In this document: positions 18,021 through 26,904 of the stretch, one piece after another
Layout of the letters: every line of letters starts with the position of its first letter
Position numbering within the stretch: the stretch's first letter is position 1
Assembly: GCA_037045585.1 (NCBI GenBank)
Contig: JBAOIR010000042.1
Span: 108,327 to 172,326, forward strand
Length of the DNA: 64,000 nucleotides
DNA from: SSF14 sp037045585
Lineage (GTDB): Bacteria > Actinomycetota > Acidimicrobiia > Acidimicrobiales > Microtrichaceae
Direction: 5' to 3'
Notes under the pieces: generated by a model
What the model was told of the DNA's origin: nothing
Database searches by the model: none
Seen by the model: the letters and a program-made list of their open reading frames with translations, nothing else
Program-made: the position numbers and the translations under genes

Positions 18021-18660
18021 TCACGGCGTCGGCGCCCCACTCGGCCAGCTGACGGATCCGATCGGGATCGTCGACGGTCCACACGTTCACGGCGAGGCCG
18101 GCGTCGTGGGCGCGCGCGATCGACTCCGACGAGACACACGGGTCCCACGGGTTGACCGCCACGCACCCCGATGCCACCGCAGCGGCGACCGCGTCGACGG
18201 GCTCCTCGGCGCTCAGGACGAGGTAGCCCGTCGCGAGGTTGGGGGCGACAACGCGCACGTGGTCGAGCGTGGCGAGGTCGAAGCAGCTCACGAGGATCTC
18301 GAGGCCGGCGGCGACCTCGGCGATCAGCTCGACCGTCGCGCTGGCGAGCTCGCCGGTCGGGTCCCACCCCGGTTCGGCGGGCGAGTTCTTGATCTCGACG
18401 TTGACGCCCATCCCGGCCATCACACCGAAGGCCACCTCCAGCCTGGGGACCGAGATGGGAACCTCGTGGTGAGCCAGGTCGGCGATGGGCCGCCCGTCGG
18501 GCAGGACGGCGTCGTGGTGGACGACGAGGACGCCGTCGGACGTGGCGCGGACGTCGAGCTCGACCCAGTCGGCACCCTGTGCGGCCGCACCGGCGAACGC
18601 GTCGAGCGTGTTCTCCGGAAAATCGGCCGATGCACCCCTATGCCCGATGACCACCGTCAT
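17974..18660 (-). CDS. Glycerophosphodiester phosphodiesterase
   Basis: Hydrolyses glycerophosphodiesters to glycerol-3-phosphate and an alcohol. The 228-aa product from ATG 18660 begins MTVVIGHRGASADFPENTLDAF and contains WVELDVRATSDGVLVVHHDAVLPDG, which supply the GDPD catalytic His pair and metal-binding Glu/Asp, plus GVNVEIKNSP and VNVWTVDDPDRIRQLAEWGADAVITNRP. No signal peptide is seen, so it is probably cytosolic. Confidence 0.95.
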   Translation of the reverse strand: MTVVIGHRGASADFPENTLDAFAGAAAQGADWVELDVRATSDGVLVVHHDAVLPDGRPIADLAHHEVPISVPRLEVAFGVMAGMGVNVEIKNSPAEPGWDPTGELASATVELIAEVAAGLEILVSCFDLATLDHVRVVAPNLATGYLVLSAEEPVDAVAAAVASGCVAVNPWDPCVSSESIARAHDAGLAVNVWTVDDPDRIRQLAEWGADAVITNRPAVALSALGRG

Positions 18661-18871
18661 GTGCAAATCCTCTCGAACTTTTGCTTTACAGGTCTGTAAC
18701 TGAGAAGTAACTTGAGCTTGTTCCACTTTTCACAAGAGCCCGACCTTGCAGTACCGGCGGGAAGACTTGGGAAGACACCGGAAGCCCTCTCCGATGGTCC
18801 GGCGCTGCGTGGAACCTAGATGAAGTCGCAAGTTTGTCCTCACCCGCCTCGCACGCACCACCGGAGGAATC
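18661..18871. promoter_or_regulatory. Divergent upstream region of the glycerophosphodiesterase gene and whiB
   Basis: The 211-bp region is clearly more AT-rich than its surroundings (for example TTTTGCTTTACAGGTCTGTA and GAAGTAACTTGAGCTTG). A ribosome-binding site GGAGGA lies 7 bp before the whiB start (GTG 18872). I cannot assign exact -10/-35 boxes. Confidence 0.45.
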
Positions 18872-19162
18872 GTGGCCTTGACCTCGAGCCGCTCACTCAC
18901 CCTCGCCAACGACGATTGGCGCTCGGTTGCTGCCTGTCAGGACACCGATCCTGACCTGTTCTTCCCGGTGGGCACCACCGGTCCGGCGATCGAGCAGATC
19001 GACACGGCCAAGGCCGTGTGCGACACCTGTTCGTCGAAGGCCCCGTGCCTCGAGTTCGCCATGATCACCAACCAGGACTCCGGCGTCTGGGGCGGCACCT
19101 CCGAGGAGGAGCGTCGCAAGCTCCGCCGTGCGTGGCTCGCCAGCCAGCGCAAGAGCGCCTGA
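18872..19162 (+). CDS. WhiB-family iron-sulfur transcriptional regulator
   Basis: The 96-aa Wbl protein carries the four cluster ligands Cys22, Cys50, Cys53 and Cys59 (C...CDTCSSKAPC), the GVWGGTSEEERR turn at about 71-82 and a basic C-terminus (RRKLRRAWLASQ) for DNA contact. Wbl proteins are restricted to Actinomycetota and their phages; they bind a 4Fe-4S cluster and act with the primary sigma factor. In mycobacteria a whiB gene (whiB4) also lies next to the paired ArsA-like ATPases, as here. Confidence 0.97.
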   Translation: MALTSSRSLTLANDDWRSVAACQDTDPDLFFPVGTTGPAIEQIDTAKAVCDTCSSKAPCLEFAMITNQDSGVWGGTSEEERRKLRRAWLASQRKSA

Positions 19163-19244
19163 TCACCGACCTCGGCCACCTTCGCTCAGGCCCGCTCCCT
19201 CCGGAGCGCCTGACGCTTCGGCACCTCGGCTGACCCGAGGATCC

Positions 19245-19274
19245 CACAACCCTCGCCGACCGGCGGGGGTTGTG
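19245..19274 (+). terminator. Intrinsic terminator after whiB
   Basis: The inverted repeat CACAACCCTCGCC / GGCGGGGGTTGTG, with one mismatch and a short loop, lies between whiB and the convergent histidine kinase gene. Confidence 0.65.
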
Positions 19275-19342
19275 TCGCGTCCGGGGGCGGTATCTCCGGG
19301 AGCGACGCCCCCCATCTGCAATGGGGGAGGTCGAGCCGGCCT

Positions 19343-20819
19343 CTACTCCCAGCGCTTGTGGGACGGCACCGTCACCTCGACGCGGGTCCCCGTCGACGCC
19401 CCGCCGACCCGGTACTCGATGGTGCCCCGCAGCTCGTCGCGCACGAGGACGGTCACGATCGACTGGCCGAGGCTTCCCGCCGGCGCCGGTGACACGTCGG
19501 GGTCGAACCCGACCCCGTTGTCGGCCACCACAACGCCGATGTGGCGGTCGTCGTGGCGTAGCTCGATGCCGACCCGCCGTTCGGTCACCTCGACGGAATC
19601 GGGGAACGCGTGCTCCACGGCGTTCTGCAGCAACTCCGTGACGACGAGCGACAGCGACGTCGCCACCTCCGACGACACCACTCCCCCGTCACCGTCGATG
19701 TCGAACCGGATGGGACGCTCGGCCGACACCAGCCCCTCGTTGACCATGCGAACCAGCGGCTTGAGCACCTCGCGGAAGTCGACGTCGTCGCCGGGCTCCC
19801 GACAGCGTCTCGTGCACCAGGGCGATGGAGTGGATGCGCCGCACCGACTCCTCCACCGCGGCTCGCGCCGTCGGCTCGGTCAGACGCCGACCCTCGAGGC
19901 GAAGGAGCGACGAGATCGTCTGCAGGTTGTTCTTGACCCGATGGTGGATCTCGCTGATCGTCGCGTCCTTCGACAGCAGCAGACGGTCACGCTGACGCAG
20001 GTCGGAGATGTCGCGGACGAGCGCGACGGCGCCGGTGATCCGCTCGCCGTCGGGCGCCGACTCGAGGAACGGCAGCACCCGGAGAGCGATCGTGACGTCG
20101 TCGGGCCGCTCGATGTCCTCCACCCCGGGCCGGCCGGCGGCGAGGCTCACCCGAACGGCGGTCGAATCGATGCCGACCTCGGCGAGGGTCATGCCTCGGA
20201 TCACCGCCTCGACACCGGACCGGGTCAGGGTGGAGGTGGCGTTCGGAGAGGAGTACTCGATGGCCCCGGTCGGACCGACGACGATCACCCCGTCGCCCAC
20301 ACGGGGGGTGGTCGTCATGCCGACATCCTCGGGCGGGAACGGGAAGGCGCCCGACACGATCATCGAACTGAACCGCTCGAACACCCGCTCGTAGGTCTGC
20401 TCGAGCTCGCCGGGCCGGTGCCGGAAGGCAGAGACGAACTCGCGGGCGAGCACGGCGATGGTGCGGCCCCCCTGGCGCACCGGGATGGCGGCCACCCTGA
20501 CCCGTTCACCCAGCCACGCCGAATCGATGTCGCCGTGCCGGATGACCCCGGTGCGGAACGCCTCGTCGATCAGCGGCCGCTGCTCGGGGGTACGAACCTG
20601 CCCGACGAGTTCCTCCTGGTAGATCGTCTGGGAGGTCGCCGGCCGGATGTGCTTGGCCATGAGGTACCGGCCGTCGCGGTCGAGCACGTAGAGCACCAGA
20701 TCGCTGAAGCAGAAGTCGGCGAGCATGGCCCACTCCCGCATGAGCCGACCCAGGTGGTCGAGGGCCGCGTCGTCCAGGGTGCTGCGCGACGCGAGCAGGT
20801 CGGTCTGCGGAGGACCCAT
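19343..20819 (-). CDS. PdtaS-like sensor histidine kinase (one frameshift)
   Basis: Soluble two-component kinase. From ATG 20819 it has an N-terminal GAF-like sensor (LADFCFSDLVLYVLDRDGRYLMAKHIRPATSQTIY), a PAS domain (VVGPTGAIEYSSPNATSTLTRSG), the HisKA_2 phosphoacceptor ISEIHHRVKNNLQTISSLLRLEGRR and an HATPase_c domain (VVTELLQNAVEHAFPD, ADNGVGFDPD, SLGQSIVTVLV). This matches PdtaS/HWE-related kinases, which signal to ANTAR-type antiterminators; no response regulator gene is next to it. A frameshift near 19,795 separates the histidine box from the ATPase domain, probably a read error because both parts are conserved. Confidence 0.9.
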
Positions 20820-20826
20820 CAGACGC

Positions 20827-21998
20827 CTAACGCCACAACCGCTCGCCCAACGCGAGGAGGCCGGCCAGGTCGCCGATGTCCTCGCTGAAGTACGGCACGG
20901 CGGCCACCGTGCCCGCCCCCACCGACAGCTCCGAGCGCAGCTCGGCCTCACGCTGCGCCACCAACTGGTAGTTGACGAAGCTCGTGCCGATCTCGTCGAG
21001 GATGCGCCGACCGAAGGCAGGTCCCCCCACACGTCGGTCAGGCCGGCAGCCAGCTCGTCGGCCTCAGCGACCATCCGTCGGGCCGCCGTGGCGGCGCCCC
21101 GGTCGAGCAGGTAGTCGGGCAGCACCTTGTTGAGCACGAGGGCCCCGACATGGAGCTTGCGTTCGCCGAGGAGGTCGAGGAAGAACCGGGCTTCACGCGC
21201 GGGCGCCGCCTCGAGGGTGGAGACCACCACGAAGCTCGTGCTCGGGCTGGCCAACAGGTGCTGCACCGCGTCGGCCCGTTCGACGAACCCGTCGTACATC
21301 GATTGGAACAGGATGAAGAACTCGGCGATGTCCTGCAGGAACTGCGTGCCGAGGATGCGATCGGCGACCGAGTAGAAGGGCTTCGACGCGAAGCTCACGA
21401 CCTTCGAGCGGTACGGCGCGATGATCCAGCGCAGGAGCTTGGAACTGAAGAAGTCGGCCATACGTTCGGGCGCGTCGAGGAAGTCGACCGCGTTCCGCGT
21501 CGGCGGGGTGTCGACCACGATCAGGTCGTAGCGACCCGAGGTGTGGATCTCGTACAACCGCTCCATGGCCACGTAGTCGTGGCTCTGGACGAACTTGCCC
21601 GTGATGTTCTGGTAGAGCGGGTTCGCCAGGATCTCGTCACGGGTCCGCGTGTCGGGCGCGTGTGGGGCGATCAGGTCGTCCCAGCTCTGCTTCGTGTCGA
21701 GCATCGCCGCCCACAGCTCGCCCTCGGGGTGCACCCCGATCTCGGCGAACGCCTCGGCCGGCACCCTCGTCTCGACGTTGCCGAAGCTCTGCAACCCCAT
21801 GGCGTTGGCGAGGCGCTTGGCGGGATCGACGGTGAGCACCAGCACCTTCGCTCCCATGGTCACGGCGGCCTGCGCCCCGAGCGCGGCGGCCGTCGTCGTC
21901 TTGCCGACGCCCCCCGAGCCCGTCGACACGAGGATCTCCTTGGCCGCGCACAGCTGCTCGATCGTGACCGGCGCCGGAGCGACGCGCTTGGCGGCCAC
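20827..21998 (-). CDS. ArsA/Get3-like P-loop ATPase, second gene (one frameshift)
   Basis: The product begins at GTG 21998 and has Walker A GSGGVGKTTTAAALG, the switch DPAKRLANAMGL and VVDTPPTRNAVDFLDAPERM (Walker B/switch II with the conserved PPT). It corresponds to the longer member of the actinobacterial ATPase pair (Rv3680/BagB-like). A one-base deletion near 21,020 moves the last 65 codons (PAFGRRILDEIGTSFVNYQ...ALGERLWR) to another frame; an apparent fusion to the downstream histidine kinase is an artefact of this. It overlaps the preceding ATPase gene by one base. Confidence 0.9.
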
Positions 21999-22951
21999 TA
22001 GAGCAGCTCCTCGGCGAGGCGGTCGGCGACCTGGCGAGTCGTCCGGATGCCGTGGGAGCGGGTGAACAGGTAGGGCACGTTCACGAGCGGCACCGTGTCG
22101 GGCAGGCGACTCGCCAGGTTGGCGAGGTGCACGGCGCGGCTCCGGCGCAGGTCGGCGGCGAGCCGGGCCGCGTCGACCACGAGGTCGGCACCTTCCCCGA
22201 GGAGGGAGGCGAGGGCAGCGCGTCCCGGTTCGGCGTCGAGCTGGTCGAACGCCACCTCCTCGTCACGGCTGAAGAGCTCGGGAAGTACACGGTTCGCGAT
22301 CACGGCCGCCACGTTGATGTCGGTCTCCGAGTCGAGGCGGTCGATCAGCTCGATGGTCTCGTTGACGGGCATCTCCTCGGGCGTCGCCACGACCACCACA
22401 CCGGTCTGGGCCGGATCGGTGAGGATGTTGAGCATCCACTCGGTCTGCTGGCGCACGATGCCGACGCTGACGAGCTCCTTCATCGCGACCGGTGACGCCA
22501 GCTGCCCGACGACGTGGCCCGTGGCCGACGCGTCGACCACGACCAGGTCGTAGTTGCGTTCGCGTACCTCGTAGGCCAGCTTGCCGACGGTCAGGATCTC
22601 CTTGACGCCCGGCGCGGCCGTGGCGACGAAGTCGAAGGTCTTCGCCAACGGCCCGAGCCGGCTGATGAGGGGGAGGTGGAGTTGGAGCCGGAGGTACTCC
22701 CGCAGCGATTCCTCGGTGTCCATCGTCATGGCGAACAGGCCGGACTGGACCTCGGTCGGCGCGAATCGGAGTGGCTTGGTGCCGTAGAACTCGGCCAGGT
22801 TGCCCTTGGCGTCGACCTCGCAGACCAACGTGCGCTTGCCCTCGTTGGCCGCGAGGAGCGCCAGCGACGACGCGATCGTCGACTTGCCGACGCCACCCTT
22901 GCCGGTGACGAACAGCAGCTTGCGATCGAGGAGGTGTGGTCTCGTCGTCAT
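21998..22951 (-). CDS. ArsA/Get3-like P-loop ATPase, first gene
   Basis: The 317-aa product has Walker A VTGKGGVGKSTIASSLA, EVDAKGNLAEFYG, LVVVDASATGHVVGQLASP (Walker B) and ATPEEMPVNETIELIDRL. It belongs to the anion-transporting-ATPase/Get3 family but lacks the arsenical-binding Cys pairs of true ArsA. It is the first member of the two-ATPase operon conserved in Actinomycetota (Rv3679/BagA-like), reported in mycobacteria to be linked to envelope and stress phenotypes. The stop TAG shares one base with the GTG of the next gene. Confidence 0.92.
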   Translation of the reverse strand: MTTRPHLLDRKLLFVTGKGGVGKSTIASSLALLAANEGKRTLVCEVDAKGNLAEFYGTKPLRFAPTEVQSGLFAMTMDTEESLREYLRLQLHLPLISRLGPLAKTFDFVATAAPGVKEILTVGKLAYEVRERNYDLVVVDASATGHVVGQLASPVAMKELVSVGIVRQQTEWMLNILTDPAQTGVVVVATPEEMPVNETIELIDRLDSETDINVAAVIANRVLPELFSRDEEVAFDQLDAEPGRAALASLLGEGADLVVDAARLAADLRRSRAVHLANLASRLPDTVPLVNVPYLFTRSHGIRTTRQVADRLAEELL

Positions 22952-22958
22952 GAACCAG

Positions 22959-23164
22959 CCGAGGTACCGGAGCGATAGTAGGGAGCGGAGCGACCGTACC
23001 TAGCGAAGGTGGCCGAGGCCATCAACACGCCGAGGTACCGGAGCGATAGTAGGGAGCGGAGCGACCGTACCTAGCGAAGGTGGCCGAGGCCATCAACACG
23101 CCGAGGTACCGGAGCGATAGTAGGGAGCGGAGCGACCGTACCTAGCGAAGGTGGCCGAGGCCGT
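22959..23164. repeat. Tandem repeat, period 71 bp, about 2.9 copies
   Basis: Each unit begins CCGAGGTACCGGAGCGATAG and ends GCCGAGGCCATCAACACG; copies start at 22959, 23030 and 23101 and are essentially identical. The unit also contains a short GGTAC...GTACC inversion. It fills the gap between the ArsA-like operon and DUF3107. Confidence 0.95.
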
Positions 23165-23166
23165 CT

Positions 23167-23400
23167 TCAGACGGAGAACCCGATGTTGCGGGGTGCGTCG
23201 GGGCTGCCGATCTCGATGAAGGAGATCTTGGCGGTGGGCACGGCGATCTCGCGGCCCTTCTTGTCGGTCAGCCACAGGATGCCGTCTTCGTTGGCCATCG
23301 CCGCGGCGATGTCGGCCTTCAGGGTCTCCCGCACGACCTCGTCGCCGAGGTCGACTTCGAGCTCTCGCATCGACTGGGTGATTCCGATCCGTACGTCCAC
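23167..23400 (-). CDS. DUF3107 family protein
   Basis: The 77-aa product from GTG 23400 (VDVRIGITQSMRELEVDLGDE) contains WLTDKKGREIAVPTAKISFIEIG, the full length and pattern of DUF3107, a small actinobacterial family. A ribosome site GAGGAG sits about 8 bp upstream of the GTG. Function unknown. The tandem repeat begins immediately after its stop. Confidence 0.92.
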   Translation of the reverse strand: MDVRIGITQSMRELEVDLGDEVVRETLKADIAAAMANEDGILWLTDKKGREIAVPTAKISFIEIGSPDAPRNIGFSV

Positions 23401-23468
23401 GGGGTGACTCCTCTGAGATGGGCCGAACGGATCCATCGTAGGCGCTGGATCTACGACGAGGCGCCTTG

Positions 23469-24607
23469 TCAGCCGATCTTCAGCTCGCGGTTGAAGCGAC
23501 GGGTGGGCGCCATCTCGACGTCGATCGTCTCGGCGATCGCCCGGAACGCCTGCGCTGCCTCGGTGTCGGGGAACACGACGACCACGGGATGACCGGTGTC
23601 GCTCCCCTCGCGGAGGGCGGGCAGCAGCGGAACCTTGCCGAGCAACGGCACACCGGTGTCGTCGGCCAGCGCTGACCGCCGCCCTCGCCGAACAGCTCGT
23701 AGCGCTTGCCGTCGTCGCCGGTGAACCAGCTCATGTTCTCGATGATCCCACGGAGCGGCAGGTTGACCTTCTTGGCCATGGAGGCCGCGCGCTGCGCGAC
23801 GCGCTGCGCCGCCGGCTGCGGGGTGGTGACGACGTAGACCTCGGCGCGGGGCAGGAACTGCGCCAACGAGATCGAGATGTCACCCGTGCCGGGCGGCAGG
23901 TCGACGAGCAGGTAGTCGGGCTCGTCCCAGTAGACGTCGGTGAGGAACTGCTCGACGGCCTTGTGCAGCATCGGACCGCGCCAGATGACCGCCTGGTCCT
24001 CCTCGGCGAAGAACCCCATCGAGATGCACGACACGCCGTTGACCTCGGGCGGGACGATCATCTGGTCGAGCAGCACCGGCGCCCGGTCGACCCCGAGCAT
24101 CTTGGGGATCGAGAAGCCCCAGACGTCGGCGTCGACGATGCCGACGCGCTTGCCCCGCTGGGCCAGGGCCACCGCCAGGTTGGTCGTCACCGACGACTTG
24201 CCGACGCCGCCCTTGCCGGACGCGATCAGCAGCACGCGGGTGCGCGACGACGGGTCGGCGAACGGGATGGCCCGACCCTCGGCGTGCCCGTGGGCCTGCT
24301 GCGACCCCGCCGTCGACGCCGGATCGCCGTGGAGGAGCTGCCGGAGGGCGGCGCGCTCCTCGTCGTTCATCGCACCCCAGGCCAGATCGACGTCGGTGAC
24401 CCCGATCGCGCCGAGCGCCTCGTTGACCCGGCCGGTGATCTCGCCCTTGAGCGGGCAGCCGGGGATCGTGAGCACCACGGTGAGTGCAACCTTCGTGCCG
24501 TCGACCACCACGTCGCGCACCATGCCGAGGTCGACGATGGAGCGGTGCAACTCGGGGTCCTGTACCGGGCGGAGGGCCTCGATGACAGCGGTTTCGTTCA
24601 AGGACAT
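23469..24607 (-). CDS. Mrp/NBP35-type iron-sulfur cluster carrier ATPase (one frameshift)
   Basis: P-loop protein that loads Fe-S clusters onto apoproteins. From ATG 24607 it has an N-terminal MIP18/DUF59 domain (EALRPVQDPELHRSIVDLGMV, LTIPGCPLKGEI), deviant Walker A SGKGGVGKSSVTTNLA, VDADVWGFSIPKMLGV, RGPMLHKAVEQFL and VDLPPGTGDISISL. A frameshift near 23,675, in the GGGQ/AL region, moves the end (GVPLLGKVPLLPALREGSDTGHP...RELKIG) to another frame. The CxxC usual for cluster transfer is not visible at the damaged site. Nearby SufR-like and cysteine desulfurase genes agree with an Fe-S role. Confidence 0.92.
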
Positions 24608-24730
24608 GCACCCATTCTGCGACACTCGGCGGGCCAGCGGCGAACAGGCCCGTCGTGCCGCTCGTCACCCGTCACCCGCGCCCGGGGCACTGCACCCGGC
24701 GACGCGTCAGGGGCCAGGTAGCCTGGGCCC

Positions 24731-25465
24731 ATGGCCACGGCGCCGACCCCGGACATCACGAACCGCCTGAACCCGACCGACTTCGCGTCGGCCGTCTCGG
24801 CAATCACGTCCGCGTTCGGCGACCCGACCCGCCGCGAGATCTTCCTCTTCGCCCACGAGTCGGCCGACGGCGTGACCGCGTCCGAGGTCGCCCAGCGCTT
24901 CGAACTGCACGCCAACGTCGCCCGTCATCACCTCGACAAGCTCGCCGCCGGCGGGTACCTCGAGGTCGCCACGGTCCGCGCCAGCGGAGCGGGCCGACCA
25001 TCCAAGCGGTACCGGGTGCTCAGCGACCACATGCCCTTCGAGATGCCCGTCCGCCACGACGACATCCTGATCAACCTCCTGGGCCGGGCACTCGCCGAAC
25101 TGGGCGAGGAGCGGGCGACGGCGCTGGCCGAGCAGGTGGGGGTCGACTACGGCCGGGCAATGGCCGACGCGATGGGTGACACCACGGCCGGCCATCGTTC
25201 GGTTCGCACCGCGCTCCACGCCGTCGCCGACGCGCTGTCGGCCCACGGGTTCGCGTCACGAGCCGAACAACATGGCGACCAACTCCGCATCGTCAGCGAA
25301 CACTGTCCCTTCGGCGAAGCGGTCATCGAACATCCGGTCATCTGCGCCGTCGACCGCGGCATGGTCTCGGGCATGCTCGGCGCGCTGTACGGCGAAACGC
25401 CGGTCGACCTCTCGTCGTCGCTGCCCAAGGGCGACGCCCGCTGCATCACCGACATCGACAGCTAG
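24731..25465 (+). CDS. SufR-like iron-sulfur-sensing transcriptional regulator
   Basis: The 244-aa product has an ArsR/DeoR-type winged helix (AFGDPTRREIFLFAHES, VTASEVAQRFELHANVARHHLDKLAAGGYLEVATVRASGAGRPSKRYRV) at residues 25-95 and a C-terminal ligand domain containing EHCPFGEAVIEHPVICAVDRG, a CX12C pair, with a third Cys near the end (DARCITDI). SufR proteins use such Cys to hold an Fe-S cluster and repress cluster-assembly genes. The next gene, 8 bp downstream, begins a cysteine desulfurase, which supports this function. Confidence 0.85.
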   Translation: MATAPTPDITNRLNPTDFASAVSAITSAFGDPTRREIFLFAHESADGVTASEVAQRFELHANVARHHLDKLAAGGYLEVATVRASGAGRPSKRYRVLSDHMPFEMPVRHDDILINLLGRALAELGEERATALAEQVGVDYGRAMADAMGDTTAGHRSVRTALHAVADALSAHGFASRAEQHGDQLRIVSEHCPFGEAVIEHPVICAVDRGMVSGMLGALYGETPVDLSSSLPKGDARCITDIDS

Positions 25466-25472
25466 CCCGACC

Positions 25473-25740
25473 ATGGCGCGTGCCTACCTCGACCACGCTT
25501 CGACCGCGCCGCTGCGCCCGGTTGCCGCCGAAGCGATGGCCGACGTGCTCCGACAGTCGAGCCGCGGCGAGCTCGGCGACCCGGGTCGCTCGCACCACGA
25601 GGGCCTCGTCGCGCGTCACGGCGTCGAACACGCCCGGGAGCGGGTCGCCCGCGCCCTGGGAGCTCGACCCCGCGAGGTGGTCTTCTGCTCCGGCGCCACC
25701 GAGGCGATCGCCATGGCCGCCCACGGTGCGGTGCGGCGCG
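25473..25740 (+). CDS. Cysteine desulfurase, 5' fragment cut by an assembly join
   Basis: Pyridoxal-phosphate enzyme that supplies sulfur for Fe-S clusters. The first 90 codons are intact: MARAYLDHASTAPLRPVAAEAM is the NifS/IscS N-terminus (YLDHASTAP) and VVFCSGATEAIAMA is the SGATE motif. After GAVRRG the sequence switches to the reverse complement of an RND pump N-terminus, so the remaining three-quarters, including the PLP lysine, are absent. The break is better explained by a chimeric join than by a deletion. Confidence 0.85.
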
Positions 25741-25825
25741 GCCCCACCACGCCGCCCAGCAGCAACACACCGAAGATGACGATGATGAGCGACGGCCGCT
25801 TGATGGCGATCTCGGTGATGGTCAT
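25740..25825 (-). CDS. RND efflux pump, N-terminal fragment cut by an assembly join
   Basis: Only the first 28 codons remain: MTITEIAIKRPSLIIVIFGVLLLGGVVG. This is the first cytoplasmic/transmembrane helix signature of AcrB/HAE1-type inner-membrane pumps (usually ITEIAIKRP). It starts 33 bp after the adaptor gene, in the order expected for TolC-adaptor-pump operons. The rest of the pump, about 1,000 residues, is missing at the join. Confidence 0.8.
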
Positions 25826-25857
25826 GGTCTGTTGCTGTTCGATCGCGTGTTCACGGG

Positions 25858-26901
25858 TCAGCGGTACCGCACCGGCATGCCGTCCGCAAGGCTGATGAAG
25901 CCACTGGTCACCACGATTTCACCGGGCTTCAGGCCTTCGGCCACGGCCACCAGGCCACCGCTGGTGGCGGTCGTCACGATCGTGCGCCGCTGGGCGATGC
26001 CGTCCTGCACCACATAGACCTCCGGTTGGAGCGTGGAACCGATCAGCGCATTGGCCGGTCACCGCTCCGGGCACTTCCCCTTTGCGCGGCGCCTGCACCG
26101 AAGCCGACATGCCCGGTCTGATCGCATCATCGGTGGAGGAAGCAAGGGCGATGCGCACGGCGAAGTTGTGCGCGCCATCACCGCGATCGCCCACGCTTGA
26201 TACCGTACCCACCAAGTTCCGTGCGCCGCTTGCGGCAACCGTGAGCGCATCGCCGATCCCGGAAGCGACCGCGATCCGATGCGGTTACCAGCAGCACCAG
26301 TTCCAACGCACGATGATCGGTGAGTTGTGCCACGGGCATGGACGGTGCGACCACGGTGCCTTCTTCCACCAGCAGTTGCACCACCTGCCCGCTGAACGGT
26401 GCCACGATGGTGGTGCGCCGCAGTTGTTCGGTTCATGTTGGCCAGTTGGATCCGTGCGGTCTCCAGGGCCACGTCGGTCTTCTCCAGCTGCACGCCTTGT
26501 ACGGCATCGGCCTCCGCGAGTATGGTATAGCGGGCCTGGTCCTTCTCCAGCGTCGCCACCTGCACCTGCGCGGCTTCCTGCTGCAGGCGCAACAGTTCGC
26601 CATCGAGCCGCGCGATCACGGCGCCGCGTTCCACCCATTCCCCTTCCTGCACGTCCACGCTCAGCACGCGGCCCGGCACTTCGGCCATCACGCGGCCTTC
26701 GCGCGTGGCTACCACCGTGCCGCCGTAGGGCCGGTCATCCGCAGTGCCGCCGACGCGCACGGTGTCCACGCCCACATGCACGGGTGCGCTCTTGTCGTGG
26801 CGGTACACGCGCTCCTCCACCATGCGCTTGTTCATGCCAGCTTCACCACGGTGAGCGGCGAGCAAGGCGGCCAGCGCGATCCAGATCATCCAGCGTTTCA
26901 T
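25858..26901 (-). CDS. RND efflux periplasmic adaptor (HlyD/AcrA type), several frameshifts
   Basis: Membrane fusion protein bridging an inner-membrane pump to TolC. From ATG 26901 the pieces read MKRWMIWIALAALLAA (signal/anchor), TVVATREGRVMAEVPGRVLSVDVQEGEWVERGAVIARLD (first lipoyl half), a coiled hairpin (LQQEAAQVQVATLEKDQARY), TTIVAPFSGQVVQLLVEEGTVV (second lipoyl half, different frame), then VRIALASSTDDAIRPGMSASV and AEGLKPGEIVVTSGFISLADGMPVRYR at the end. At least three single-base indels break it (about 26,050, 26,290 and 26,430). They are probably read errors because every domain is present in order. Confidence 0.85.
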
Positions 26902-26904
26902 GGG

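Noticed and set aside
19689..21998. 769-aa fusion of an ArsA-like ATPase and a histidine kinase
   Set aside because: The fusion arises from a one-base deletion near 21,020; the natural ATPase C-terminus and stop are present in another frame, and the kinase has its own ATG at 20,819.
22959..23164. CRISPR array
   Set aside because: The 71-bp units are contiguous and identical throughout with no variable spacers, and no cas genes are near.
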